Shown here: positions 10,585 through 22,681 of the stretch, in pieces | Layout: the number at the start of each line of letters is the position of its first letter | How positions within the stretch are numbered: the stretch's first letter is position 1 | DNA from: Silene conica | Lineage: Eukaryota; Streptophyta; Magnoliopsida; Caryophyllales; Caryophyllaceae | Assembly (NCBI GenBank): GCA_029255685.2 | Contig: CM055317.2 | Location: forward strand, 70,607,460-70,671,459 | Length of the DNA: 64,000 nucleotides | Direction: 5' to 3' | Translations under genes and position numbers: made by a program | Notes under the pieces: model-generated | Databases searched by the model: none | What the model saw: the letters and a program-made list of their open reading frames with translations, nothing else | Told to the model about the DNA's origin: nothing

Positions 10585-11560
10585 GGAAAAGGCTGGAGTT
10601 ACACTTGGTGTAGGAGGGGTTTGCTACACTTTCAATGAGAGGGTGCCATGTGTCCATTTTGTTGGAATCTGATTTTTGCATCTTTTTTGGGATTCCTTGC
10701 ATTAAATGTCCACTTGCATGATTACCCCACCTAATTACCCACTTAGTTATAGTTTAATACATGTTTACTTTTTGTAACTTTTTACTTTTTCAACACATTT
10801 TGTTTTGTAGAATATATTTAAGGTATTTTATATTTAGTTTGTACGGTATACAGCATACGGTATACGGTATACGGTATTTATACGATATACGATATACGGT
10901 ATTTATACAGTATACTTTAATTTTTATATATATATTTTAATATATTACTTTTTTTAATATCCGTATTTTCGTATTTTAATGTCGTATTTATACAGTATTT
11001 TTGTCTTGAATTGAATATGTTTTTACTAAAATTAATAAAAAAAAACAAAAACATAGATTATTATTTAAAAAAAAGTAGATGTTTTTTATGTTGACTTGAT
11101 ATATTTTTTTAAAAAAAATATTTTTAAGTAAATGAAAAAAAAATAAGTAGATATACTTTTTTTACGGTTTTTTCCCCACTAACCACGTCCTGAGTAGTCT
11201 TTATATTTAATAAAGATTGTAAAGTAATCAGTTGTTTACAGTGGCTTAGTTGGTTGATTGTTGTTTTTGTAAGAGGTCGCGTGTTCGAGCCTTGCATAGT
11301 GCCCCTATGTTGTATTTTTTGTTGTGAGGGATTATTAAAATTCTTCTACTCGAGTTGTGTTTATTTTTTTGATGTCATTCGTTTTATTGAAAAAAATTAA
11401 TTGTTTCCCTTACTTGTACCCCTTACTTGTATTTATTTTATTTAATTATTTAATTTGCAAAAATTGATAGACCAAAGCCGTCTTCTTATTGACACAAATG
11501 TGTATTAATGAAACCTGAAAATCAATTACAATATTCAACCAAATCTACGATAATTCTACT
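10585..11560 (+). repeat. Left TIR of the 7.6 kb MULE
   Basis: It matches 17285-18219 in reverse complement, including TACACTTGGTGTAGGAGG, a run of CGGTATACGGTATAC units (about 10840-11010), CCCCACTAACCACGTCC, the tRNA-like box pair at 11242-11292 and TTGACACAAATGTGTATTAAT. Differences are scattered substitutions and small indels, so the arms have diverged since they were identical. Confidence 0.85.
11242..11292 (+). other. tRNA-like Pol III box A/box B pair inside the MULE TIR
   Basis: TGGCTTAGTTGG (11242-11253) fits box A (TRGYNNARNNGG), and TGTTCGAGCCT (11282-11292) fits box B (GGTTCGANTCC), at a spacing near that of tRNA genes and SINE heads. Counterparts occur reversed in the right TIR (about 17519-17569) and in an internal copy (about 14351-14422). 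No cloverleaf can be folded convincingly, so this is a SINE-like head and not a tRNA gene. Confidence 0.6.
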
Positions 11561-11804
11561 AATCCGATCTAATAATTCTACAATCCGATCACCAAATTAT
11601 GTATTATACTAAATTAGTAGGATCTTATGATTCTACAATCCGATCCTACTAATTCGATCCTAACAACACTCCTTTCAATAGAGAAACTACAATATACTTT
11701 AGTAAACCGTTAACCCTAACCTCGTAAAACCTTAGACGCTTACGTTAAGCTAAACCATAAATGTAACCATTTATTCAAAAAACAATTAAGACGTCATATT
11801 CTGA

Positions 11805-12010
11805 TTTTAGAATAGTAATAGATTTTGAAGATGAACTTGATTTTAGACGAATTTGATTTTAGAATAGTAATATATTATAAATACGAACTTGATTTTAGAC
11901 GAATTTGATTTTAGAATAGTAATAGGTTTTAAACTTGAACTTGATTTTAGACGAATTTGATTTTAGAATAGTAATACGTTATTAATATGATCGAGATTTT
12001 TAGACGAATT
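11805..12010 (+). repeat. Four imperfect tandem repeats of about 57 bp
   Basis: Units contain GATTTTAGAATAGTAATA followed by a variable stretch and TTTTAGACGAATTTGATTTTAG. A separate segment around 11585-11665 (TTAGTAGGATCTTATGATTC, CAATCCGATC) recurs at about 12044-12120. These belong to the MULE interior and show no coding potential. Confidence 0.7.
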
Positions 12011-12230
12011 TCATTTTACTTAATATGTAACCCAGTCGTACGTCAATTATGTATTTTACTAAATTAGTAGGATCTTATGAATCTACAATCCGATCGTACC
12101 AATTCGATCCTAACGACACTACTTAATATGTAACTCGTGTGAGCTCGACTAGAGCCCCGGCTCGGGTCGAAAGCTTTACGAGTCGAGACGATTTTAAATA
12201 TGAATTTGATTTTAGAATAGTAGTTGTAGT

Positions 12231-12563
12231 ACATTATAAACATTAAATCAAATCCTGACCATTCATTGCAAAATAAATTTAATTATGAAGAACATCTTGG
12301 TCGTTGGTTTGGCTAGTGTCACACGGATTACCAATTTCATTACATTATAAACATTAAATCAAATCCTGACCATTCATTGCAAAATAAATTTAATTATGAA
12401 GAACATCTTGGCCGTTGGTTTGGCTAGTGTCACACGGATTACCAATTTCATTACATTATAAACATTAAATCAAATCCTGACCATTCATTGCAAAATAAAT
12501 TTAATTATGAAGAACATCTTGGCCGTTGGTTTGGCTAGTGTCACACGGATTACCAATTTCATG
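12231..12563 (+). repeat. Tandem triplication of a 111-bp unit
   Basis: Three nearly identical copies start at 12231, 12342 and 12453, each from ACATTATAAACATTAAATC to GGATTACCAATTTCAT. The first differs from the others by TCGTTGG in place of CCGTTGG. The copies are much more alike than other repeats in this element, so the triplication is recent. It lies immediately upstream of a TATA-like box. Confidence 0.9.
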
Positions 12564-12574
12564 TGTTTTATATT

Positions 12575-12879
12575 TTGTCTATAAAAACTAACAAAATCCA
12601 ACTTCATCCACATTTCTCTCTCTTTCTCTCCAAACCCATCACGTTTTCTCTCTTTCTATCCATCTCCAAATCCATCACCTTTTCTCTCTTTCTCTCCAAA
12701 CCCATCATCTTCTCTCTTTTTCTCTCCATCTCCAAATCCATCACCTTTCTCTCTTTCTCTCCAAACCATCACCTTCTTTCCATTAAAAACAAACCTTAAC
12801 CCTAAAATATGGAAGCACTTCGTAGCAATACCGAGGCACTTCTTCGAAGTTACGAGGATGCATTAACCTTTCTTCTGTA
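12575..12879 (+). promoter_or_regulatory. Promoter-like block, CT-rich leader and a 23-codon ORF in the MULE
   Basis: A TATA-like CTATAAAAAC (about 12579-12588) is followed by a leader made of TCTCTCTTTCTCTCCAAACCCATCAC-type repeats. Then comes an ATG in AAAATATGGAAG context at 12809 and a short ORF (MEALRSNTEALLRSYEDALT...) ending with TAG at 12877-12879. The layout resembles the 5' end of a plant gene, as if a promoter, leader and the first codons had been captured. I recognise no parent gene. There is no downstream coding continuation. Confidence 0.4.
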
Positions 12880-14080
12880 GTCATTTTTTAAAACTACTCG
12901 TTTTTAAAAATAAGTAGTAGTTTTTTTAAAAATATTCGTTTTTTGTTGAATTTCTAGTCATTTTTATTTTTAAAACTAATCGTTTTTTAAAATAAAAAGT
13001 CGTTTTAAGCAAATTATAAACTTATTATTAAGCTAAGCTTCCACAATAAGCATCACAATTTCCCAAAACCAATAAAATGAAAATAAAATAAAAAACAAAT
13101 AATCTTTCAAATCCAAGTTGTAAACTTAATCTTTCAAATCCAACTATATTAGAATATGATATTCTTTTTAAAAATATTTGTTTTAATTTAATTTCTAAAG
13201 AAATTCGATAGTCATTTTTTAAAACTAGTCGTTTTTCAAAATAAAAAGTAGCTTTTTAAAATATTACTTTTTTAATTAAATTTTAACGAAATTCAAAAGT
13301 CATTTTTTCTAAAGTAGTCGTTTTTAAAAATAAAAAGACGCTTTTTAAAATATTTAATCGTAATTTAAAACAAAAAATAGACGAAGATGACGCATTAATA
13401 ATATTATTTTATTATTGAGCTAAGATTTCACAATAAGCTCCACAATTTCCCAAAACCAATGAAATGAAAAGAAAAGAAAAAACAATTAATCTTTCAAATT
13501 CAAGTTGTAAACTTAAACTTTCAGATCCAATTACATAATTTCTAAAGAAATTCGATAGTCATTTTCTAAAATACTGTAGTCGTTTTCTAAAATAAATACT
13601 CCTAGTTCAAAGAAATTAAACTGTTAAAACGTCGTTTTTGTAAACTGCTAAAAAATAAAAAGTCGTTTTTGTAAACTTTTAAAAACTAACTGTTAATTGA
13701 AAACTTGCATAAATTAAAAAAAAAAACGTTTTTGTCAATTCTTTTAAAAAACAAATAATTCAAATCGTAAACAAATGAAAAAGGTGCTTTCTTTGTAAAC
13801 GTTTAAAAAATAAATATTAATTCAATTTCTGTTAGAATGTTCTTTTTTTAAATCTAGTAAAGTATATTAAAATAGTACGAGAGCCTATTAATTCAAAATA
13901 TTAAAAAATAAAAATGTAATTGAGTGGTTTCAGTGACACAATAAATACTCCGACGGACGTCACTCCGGTTTTTGCAGCATCTCAAACAACGCCAACGATA
14001 CCCAAGTCACGACAGTATTGGCCGCAATACTCGTCTTTGCAGTTCTTCGACTCTCAACAACGACGGTCGCAATACTCCAA
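12880..14080. repeat. AT-rich MULE interior with dispersed TAGTCGTTTTT motifs
   Basis: The stretch is built from short recurring phrases (TAGTCATTTTTTAAAA, AAAATAAAAAGTCG, CTTTCAAATCCAAGTTGTAAACTTAATC) at irregular spacing. No open frame here looks like protein. It resembles sequence at 15290-16440 of the same element. Confidence 0.6.
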
Positions 14081-14084
14081 TTGT

Positions 14085-14530
14085 TTGTACACTAATTACA
14101 GTAGGTTTGGTTGAACATTGTAATTGATTTTTAAGTGGTAATTTCGGCGATTTATACACACAGAAAATAACGTATCAATCAAGTTGTAGAAAATCCGTTT
14201 GGTGTATCAATTCTTGCAAATAAATTAATGAATTGAAATAAACACAAGTACAGGAAAACACTAGAATTTTGGTCAAAAAAGCGAACGAAAAATTAAACAC
14301 AAGTCAAGTAAAAAAATAAAATGAAATAATAAAACATAGTACCACCAAATAGGGCTCGAACACGGGACAAATGGAAGAAACAACACCCACCTTAAACAAA
14401 CAACAAACAACCAACCTAGCAACTATAAACAACTACATACTTTACAATCGTTATTAAACATATTCACCACCAAGGACGTGGTTAGTGGGGGAAAAAACGT
14501 TAAAAAAGTATATCTACATGTTTTTTCTTC
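14085..14530 (-). repeat. Third, diverged copy of inner TIR sequence inside the MULE
   Basis: From ACTAATTACAGTAGGTTTGG to GGACGTGGTTAGTGGGGGAAAAAAC this matches the inner part of the right TIR (about 17290-17660) in the same orientation, including the tRNA-like boxes. It is more diverged than the two terminal arms are from each other. It suggests that an older related element, or an earlier end, is embedded in the present one. Confidence 0.65.
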
Positions 14531-14599
14531 ATTTATGTTAAATTTTTTTTTTTAAATAAACATAAACAGTTAATCGTAATGTAAAACAAAAATAGCCGA

Positions 14600-15290
14600 A
14601 AACGTACTAATAATATTATTTTATTATAAATCTAAACTTCCACAATAAGCTTCATAATTTCCCAAAACCAATGAAATGAAAATAAAATAAAAAAACAAAT
14701 AATATTCTTTTATTATTAAAGCTTCCACAATAAGCTTCACAATTTTCTAAAACCAATGAAATAAAAAGAAAATAAAAAACAAATAATATTATTTTATTAC
14801 TAAGCTAAGCTTCCACAATAAGCTTCAAAATTTCTCAAAACCAATGAAATGAAAATAAAATAAAAAACAAATAATATTCTTTTATTATTAAAGCTTCCAC
14901 AACGAGCTTCACAATTTCCCAAAACCAATGAAATGAAAAGAAAATAAAAAACAAATAATATTATTTTATTATTAAGCTAAGCTTCCACAATAAGCTTCAT
15001 AATTTCCCAAAACCAATGAAATGAAAAGAAAATAAAAAACAAATAATATTCTTTTATTATTAAAGCTTCCACAAGAAGCTTCACAATTTCCCAAAATCAA
15101 TGAAATGAAAAGAAAATAAAAAACAAATAATATTCTTTTATTATTAAAGCTTCCACAATAAGCTTCACAATTTCTCAAAACCAATGAAATGAAAAGAAAA
15201 TAAAAAACAAATAATATTCTTTTATTATTAAAGCTTCCACAATAAGCTTCACAATTACCCAAAACCAATGAAATGAAAAAAAAATAACAA
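14600..15290 (+). repeat. Tandem array of about eight 85-90-bp units
   Basis: Each unit reads approximately AAGCTTCCACAATAAGCTTC, then ACAATTTCCCAAAACCAATG, then an A-rich stretch and TAATATT(C/A)TTTTATTATT. Single units also occur near 13030, 13430 and 15990, so the array expanded from a dispersed parent. A repetitive 98-residue frame on the minus strand (14972-15268) is a by-product of the periodicity. Confidence 0.8.
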
Positions 15291-17284
15291 TTAATCTTTC
15301 AAATCCAACTTGTAAACTTAATCTTTCAAATAAAACTTGTAAACTTAACTTAATCTTTCAAATCCAACTTGTAAACTTAATTTTTCAAATCTTACTATAG
15401 TCGTTTTTCGTTTTTTAATATGGTCATTTTTTAAAATAGTCGTTTTTGTAAACTGTTCAAAAATAACTAGTCGTTTTTTTAAAATAAAAAGTCGTTTTAA
15501 GCAAATTATAAAATTATTATTAAAATAGTCGTTATTGTTTTGAAATATTAGTTTTTTTTATTGAATTTGTATAGTCATTTTTTAAAACTAGTTGTTTTTT
15601 AAAATAAAAAGTCGTTTTATTCACTAAGTTAGTACAACAATATTAAAACTATGAACGAATGGTAACAAAAGAACACATATTCGTTTCACTAATTCTTATT
15701 TCAGACCGCAAGATCCGTCTGAAATAATAAGACGGATATCATTTTCTGTAACAAAATATTCATTTGGAGAGTGACTGGGAAAGCACATGGGATGTCCCAC
15801 TATCCATGTGGTTTCCACTTGTGGGAGGTCTTTCTGTATCAGACGAAAGTTGCGGTTTGAAGCAAGACGGACTACGTTTTTATTTCAATTTCTAAAGAAA
15901 TTCAATAGTCAATTTTTAAAACTAGTCGTTTTTTAAAATAAAATGTAGTATTTTAAAGAAATGACTTAGGTAGTAATAACATTCTTTTATTATTAAGCTA
16001 AGCTTCCACAATAAGCTTCACAATTTTCCAAAACCAATGAAATGAAAAGAAAAAAAAAACAAATAATCTTTCAAATCCAACTTGTAAACTTAACCTTTCA
16101 AATCAAAGTTGTAAACTTAAATTAATCTTTCAAATCCAACTTGTATACTTAATCTTTCAAATCTTACTATAGTCGCTTTTTCGTTTTTTAAAATAGTCGT
16201 TTTTTAAAAACGTTGTTTTTGTAAACTATTAAACAAAAGGCGTTTTTGTAAACTTTTAAAAAATAACAGTTAATTGAAAACTTGCAGAAATTAAAAAAAC
16301 ATTTTTATCAATGCTTTAAAAAACAAATAATTCAAACCTTAAACAAATGAAAAATGTGTTTTTTTGTAAATATTTTTAAAAAATATATTAATTCAATTTC
16401 TAATATTAAGCTAAGCTATAAAAAATAATGACATAATCACTCAAAAAAACGAATGACGTAAAAAAATAAACAAAAGCCAAGTAAAAAATTTGGAGGTAAA
16501 ATGAAAAATTTTAACCAAGTGAAAATTTGGCGTAAAATGAGAAATTTGGAGGTAAAATGATGAATTTTAGCCAAGTGAAAATTTGAGCCAAATGAAAAAT
16601 TTTGAGGTTAAAATGGAGCCAAAAATTTGGAACTAAGCTGAAAATTTGACCTTCAAATGAAAAAAGAAGTGAAATTTTGGCGTAAAATGAGAAATTTTGA
16701 AGTAAAAATGGAGCCAAATGTATGATTAGATTAGGACAAAATTGAAATAAAACAAAGTGTACAAAGGTAGATAAGTAATTATGCATAAATTTTAATTTTT
16801 GTGCAAAAAGTAAATGTATAGAAAGTAATTTTTGTGCAAAAAGTAAACAAAGTGTACAACCAATTTGGACAACTTGGACCATAATTTCGTAACAATATAA
16901 AAATATGTATATAAATAATTAATTATTGACGTTTAGGATAACTTGGACCATAACTTCCGTAACAATATAAAAATATGTATATGAATATTTATTTATTTTC
17001 TTTTGTTTGACAAACAAACATTACTACATTCGGGTAATTTCGGGTTTCGGTTGAATTTCGGTCATCATTAAGCAGGTTGAAAACGGTTCGGGTGTGTTTC
17101 GATTCGGGTCAAACCAGTTCAGGTTTAAACAGTCTCGGGTCTATTTCGGATATTACGAATTCAGTTCAATTTCGAATCAGTTCAGGTCGATTCAGGTTTC
17201 GGGGTGGAGTTCAGTTATACCTTTCGGATGTACGGTCAAGTGTCGATTCAGTTATTTTCGATCGATTTTTCGGGTTCGGTATAC
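15290..17284. other. Low-complexity MULE interior, no gene seen
   Basis: The stretch contains more TAGTCGTTTTT/AATCTTTCAAATCCAACTTG phrases. At about 15680-15870 there is a MITE-like patch with AGATCCGTCTGAAAT and AAGACGGAT. Repeats of AAAATTTGGAGGTAAAATGA occur at about 16490-16700, and TTCGGGTT-rich simple sequence lies at about 17030-17290. None encodes a recognisable protein. Confidence 0.5.
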
Positions 17285-18219
17285 TTTTGCCAGGTCTACA
17301 AATTACAGTAGATTTGGTTGAACATTGTAATTGCTTTTGAGGTTTTATTTTCGGTTTGATTAATACACATTTGTGTCAATAAGAAAACGGGTTTGGTCTA
17401 TCAATTTTTGCATATTAAATATTTCACTAAAATAAATACAAGTAAGGGAAACAATTAAATTTTTGTCAAAACAACGAATGATATCAGAAAAATAAACACA
17501 ACCTAATGGCACCCAGCAGGGCTCGAACACACGACCTATGGAACTAACAACAATCAACCAACCCAACCACTGTAAACAACTGATTACTTTACAATCTTTA
17601 TTAAATATAAAGACTACTCAGGACATGGTTAGTGGGGAAAAAACCGTAAAAAAAAAACATCTAGTTATTTTTTGTTCATTTACTTTAAAAAAATATATTC
17701 AATAGATGGGTAAATAAACATCAAGTCAACATAAAAAAACATCTACTCTTTTTTTAAATAATAATTTATGTTTTTTTTTTATACTCGTATTAATTTTAGT
17801 AAAAACATATCAATTCAAGAGAAAAATACCGTATACCGTATAAATACGACATTAAAATACGAAAATACGGATATTAAAAAAAGTAATATATTAAAATATA
17901 TATAAAAATATTAAAGTATACCATATACCGTATACCGTATAAATATCGTATACCGTATACCGTACGCCGTATACCGTAGAAACTAAAAGTATTCTCAAAA
18001 ATAAAATGTGTTGAAATAGTAAAAAGTTACAAAAAGTAAACATGCATTAAACTATTTTTAAGTGGGTAATTAGGTGGGCTAAACATGCAAGTAGACATTT
18101 AATGCAAGGAATCTAAAGAAAGATGCAAAAATCAGATTCCAACAAAAAAGACACATGGCACCCTCTCATTGGAAGTGTAGCAAACCCCTCCTACACCAAG
18201 TGTAACTCCAGCCTCTTCC
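17285..18219 (-). repeat. Right TIR of the 7.6 kb MULE
   Basis: Reverse complement of 10585-11560, ending in CAGCCTCTTCC at the 9-bp target duplication. The tRNA-like boxes are conserved: reversed box B (AGGGCTCGAACA, about 17519) and box A (CCAACCCAACCA, about 17558). Confidence 0.85.
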
Positions 18220-18228
18220 CAAATTTAC

Positions 18229-21200
18229 TATGAATATACTGTAATACTGATTACAAGGGATTTCGGAAATAACACATTGTTACCGAAAGCATGCACCATT
18301 TAGGCATGGGTGCATGTAGTTGACCTACCTTTCACAGTTCACACTAATATATTTAGACAAAACAACAAAATGATGAAGCTTAACCTACTTTTGTCCATTC
18401 ATTAATACTCTGCTTTAATGGTTTTTTATACTTACGTAACACATGCTTCAAATTTATTTATTAACCCATCTTAAAGTTGAGCTGGTGATTATGGTGCTAA
18501 TTGTATATAGACTACCTAATTAATCTAAGCAGGACATATATTATACTAGCCGCCAACACTTAAATACTTAGCTTCGTCGGCGATTAGTTTTTAATTAGTC
18601 CATAAGACAATAACGTAGTTTTTAATTAGTCCACATCCCTAATCTACGTTTAAGCATGTAAACTAGATTAAAATCACGTGAGGGGAGGGTAGGTTGAAGA
18701 TCCATTTTCAGCTACAATTGTGTTTCGACTTATGAAGTCGATTCTTTTTCCAAATTTTAAATATGATTCGGTCATTTTACGAGTAAATTTGTATAATTCT
18801 CTGAGATGTCAATGCTTTGACACCCGATTTGATTACATAAATATAATGTCAATAATACTTGTATTGGTTAAGTCCGTAATACAATCATTTGGAACATAAA
18901 GTCTAGTAATTAATAATTGTAATATGTATTTGACTTTTTTTGATCAAAAATAACCAAAGGAGTTGATTAATTTCTATTATATCATCGCTAACCTTACACA
19001 ATAACCAGTTCGGGAATTCTTGCAGTGGTGTTCTCCATGTATTTAAATAGAATGATTATCACTATAAAATATCAAGTTAGTATCAATTTAATGTTTTTTT
19101 TTTATCAAATTCGTCTTAACATAAACCGGGTTATATCGGGTCATTGTTGCACGAAGTTGACTTAGTGGGCTATGGGCCTCTAAATGGTCAACCAACAAGG
19201 CTTTCTCTACATGTCTTCAATTCTTAGACACAATTCACAATAGTTCTCCCATTGGCTATCCCAATGAAAAGTACTTCCTCCATCCTCGTTATTTGTTTCT
19301 CTATTTTATATTAAAGTATTTTTGTCAGTTTTTTTGCTTTTTTATTTTAGAAACGTCTTTGATAAGCAATTTAATTTTAGATACCCAATTTCGTGATTCC
19401 TCCACTTGTGATCCTCTAATAATTGTCATTTCCTTTTCCTTAATCTTTGTGCCAAACTAAAGGCCAACGAATAAATAAGATGGAAGGACGGCAGTGGTGG
19501 AGGTAAGATTTCAAATTAGTGGGGCGGAAATTTCCAGTGAGCGTGAGGCGTTAATAGTATAAGGTAGCATTGGAAAAATTCGATTTTTTTTTCAAAAGTC
19601 GGCGATGGTGAACGGCCCGTGTTAACCATGGAGAGTAGAGGTGAAATAAGCTTTATTTATTTGAATAGAACGGAAATAAACTGTATTAATAAAATTGAAT
19701 TGAATTAAACTGTATCAAATGGACTTAAACTAGAATGATTTCAAATGAGATAAAACTTAATTAATACGGTACTATTCAATAAAAATATTGGACGTTTCTT
19801 TATATATAACCAATGGTACGGTGGAGCTAGGGAGCTAGTCTCGCTGATGGTTGAAATTTTTAAAATTATTAGTTAATTTTTTCGATTTTTTTTCAAATGT
19901 ACCTTACATATTGTCCATTAATCCTCCTAAACTCTGATCATGGCTCTGCCACCGCCCACCGTATAAGCATATAACTAGCTACTTCCTTCGTTCTAGTCAA
20001 TCATTTACATTTACTTTATCTTATGAAGGGTAAATAAAAAAGTATAAACTATTAACTAAATCGAATAGTTAAATACGTACTTTCCCGTACATGCATGAAA
20101 TAAACTAGCTTGAAATTGCTAATAATCACATTCATATAGAATTTAAATCAACCTCATTATTTACATAATGACAAGTGACAATCTTAAACACAATGGCGGA
20201 GCCATGGATGGAGTAGTAATGACATAAAATACACTCAGAAAAAATTTCGATAATTTTAACTAAATATTCCGAAAATTACGTTCGCGACTGCTTAAACACA
20301 CTCATTCGTCTATATATTAAAGAAAAAAGAAACAAAATGAAATAATTATTTGAAGGTGATATCAATGAACAATATCGTCTTCATGTATAACATGTAGTTA
20401 ATTATAAATAGCTTCTCACAAAATAAAACAAATAGGAAAAAAAAAAGTTGAACCAAAAATAATACGCCATCTGTCTTTTGAAATTGTTCCATTTTTTTAA
20501 AATATATAGAATTTTTTGAAAAAATGGATCAACTCCAAAGAATAAGGAGTATGATAAGTAAGTAAATTAGGTGACCAAATTCGGACCAGGAGTGCTTGAT
20601 TCCCCTTGCATGGACGATCGTCGTTAACCCGCGTCGTCGCGCATCGACCTAACCTTATGGCATCGTAGACATCAATGCCCTAGCCTCCATGTATATGCTT
20701 GTAATAACAATATGAACCCAAAGATAATCACATTGCTTTTGTTGAAGAGACGAACGTATCATGAGCATTTTCATCTTGAGACTAGCTACGATAAATCCTT
20801 AAAAAATAAATAAATGATTAAGGCGAAATGAGTATATACTTAGTTTGTTGCGATGGTAAAAGGAAGTGTCGTGGTATATATAATATGTTAAGAATAGAAT
20901 AGCATGGGGAATACGTAACAAAAGTGGTTTGGTTTAGTGACACGTTTTGGAGTACGATTAAAGCAATTTGAATTTCAACGTTTGCGTAAAATTTTATATA
21001 TTTATTATTTTGTCCATTTCATTAAGTAGATTTACACTTATTTTATGCCACCTTTATAAAATAAAATAATTGTAAATATATTACTGAAACAGAGAGAATA
21101 TTTCTCTAGAGAAATTATTTTAGACCTAGATAAACATATTTAGGTTAAGTAGAAAACAAGTTGACGTGAAATCATTTTAGGCCTAAAAATTATTCAAAAT

Positions 21201-22329
21201 ATGTAAAAAAATATTTGTTTTCTTGTGTCGGAGGTCGTTTAGGTCCTATAACATAGAGCTGTCATTGACTATTTTGTTATTTAATTCATATAACGTAAAC
21301 CTAAAAATGTTAGTAATTGATTAAATTTCGAATACATTATTAGGAGAAACTTATTACCTCTCATCACAAATCAAATTTATCGATTTCAATATTATTACAA
21401 TTGTAATGAAAAATTCTACATTCATAATGTGTATTTAATTAGGTTATGGGTTACAGAGTTAAAGTTTATAGGAATAAAGTTAAAATACAAACAATAAAAT
21501 AAACTAAAAAATGATTTACAGTCTTGCAGTATGTCCTTGATAAAATGATTTTTTCCCCAAATATCTGCAATCTGATTAAACAACATTAAGCAATTTATAA
21601 TAAAGGCGGATAACTCAAAAAGAGAAATAGCTAGAGTAAGATAAAAGGGATTTAAATTTACATTATGAAGCACGCATACTTTTTTATTATAGAGACATAT
21701 CCCAATGCATGTCTCAATCCCCTTAAGAATAACACATTTTCGTCTGTGACGATAATATCCGTCGTAAGTTTGTGATGGGTCAAATAAAACTCATTTGAAG
21801 AGATAAAGATAAAGTATTTGTGATTTTCTATGCACTTTTATTTTTGTCTGATCTAAACAAGTGAATGTACTTGAATCGTCACAAGATTGTGACGAATATA
21901 CCCGTCACAAAATAGCCATATTGTAAGAATAAACGTAAAATGCATACATTCCCGCATGCATAGAAAACACACTTTTCCGACCAAGAGTAATATGTATATA
22001 GTGGAGGGTCTATTCTCTTGTTTAAAGGGATGGTGCCCTAAAGCTAGGAACTCTTCTTAAAGTATACCTACATCAAACCGTTTATTCCTTCTTAAATACT
22101 CCGTAACTAACTTTATTCAATACTCCGTATATGCCTTGATTTCTTTAGTTTGTTTCGTGCATGTATGTTTCATCTCCTTCCTTTTTGTCTAATCCTGTTT
22201 GTTCGATAACAAAAAAATTCATACTATATTACGTAGACTCGTATTTACGCGCCGATCTAATTGAAATGGTTGTGTTGTTATACAAATTCTTTTATAAAAT
22301 GGATTGATATAAAAAAATTATTAGTCATA
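18229..22329. other. Intergenic AT-rich DNA, no gene seen
   Basis: No long open frame or recognisable domain lies here on either strand. A GC-richer patch at about 20580-20690 and a MITE-like segment at about 21715-21935, with GTGACGATAATATCCGTC and reversed GACGAATATACCCGTCAC, are the only structure noticed. The latter may be a Stowaway/Mariner derivative. Confidence 0.5.
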
Positions 22330-22334
22330 GAGCT

Positions 22335-22681
22335 TGTTAGAATTAAGTCCCTCCATTACATTATGGGGTTTGATGTTTCTAATTGGGACATAATGAGAAG
22401 GAGTATCTAAATCAAAGAAACTTACTTCATTAATCACTTGAACTAAATGTAAGATGTTATACATAGTTATTATGTCTTGGGGTTATAGCTTGTGATTAGC
22501 TATAAAAGACGAGGAAAGCTATGTAATTTGTATCCTCATATTGTGAGTGATCAATGAAACTCCTAGTGCGAGTATAGTGAGGATGTAGCCAAGTTGGTGA
22601 ACCTCGTAAATATTGTGTTCTTGTTATTTTTCCGATTCTTATAGTTATTATTGTGTGTGGTCTATACCGAAAATCCCTACA
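22335..22681 (+). repeat. 5' LTR of the small copia-type element
   Basis: TGTTAGAATTAAGTCCCTC to AAAATCCCTACA, 347 bp, containing AGCTATAAAAGACG, a likely TATA box of the element. Confidence 0.92.

Larger units (their letters stand above)
10585..18219. mobile_element. Non-autonomous Mutator-like element (7635 bp) with about 0.95 kb TIRs
   Basis: The two ends are inverted copies: the left begins GGAAAAGGCTGGAGTTAC and the right, reverse complemented, begins GGAAGAGGCTGGAGTTAC. Both continue in parallel for roughly 0.95 kb. The element is bounded by a perfect 9-bp direct repeat CAAATTTAC (10576-10584 and 18220-18228), the target duplication length of the Mutator superfamily. No transposase is present. 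The interior is AT-rich and made of tandem repeats, a promoter-like block and a third, diverged copy of inner TIR sequence. Long TIRs, the 9-bp duplication and lack of coding capacity define a non-autonomous MULE; the interior could hold captured host DNA. Confidence 0.85.

Noticed and set aside
11242-11292. A tRNA gene
   Set aside because: Boxes A and B are present but no cloverleaf or acceptor stem can be folded; three copies travel with the MULE ends.
14972-15268. 98-codon repetitive open frame, minus strand
   Set aside because: It follows the tandem array exactly and has no protein-like features outside the repeat.
17077-17340. Open frames in TTCGGGTT-rich DNA
   Set aside because: Low-complexity sequence at the inner edge of the MULE right TIR.
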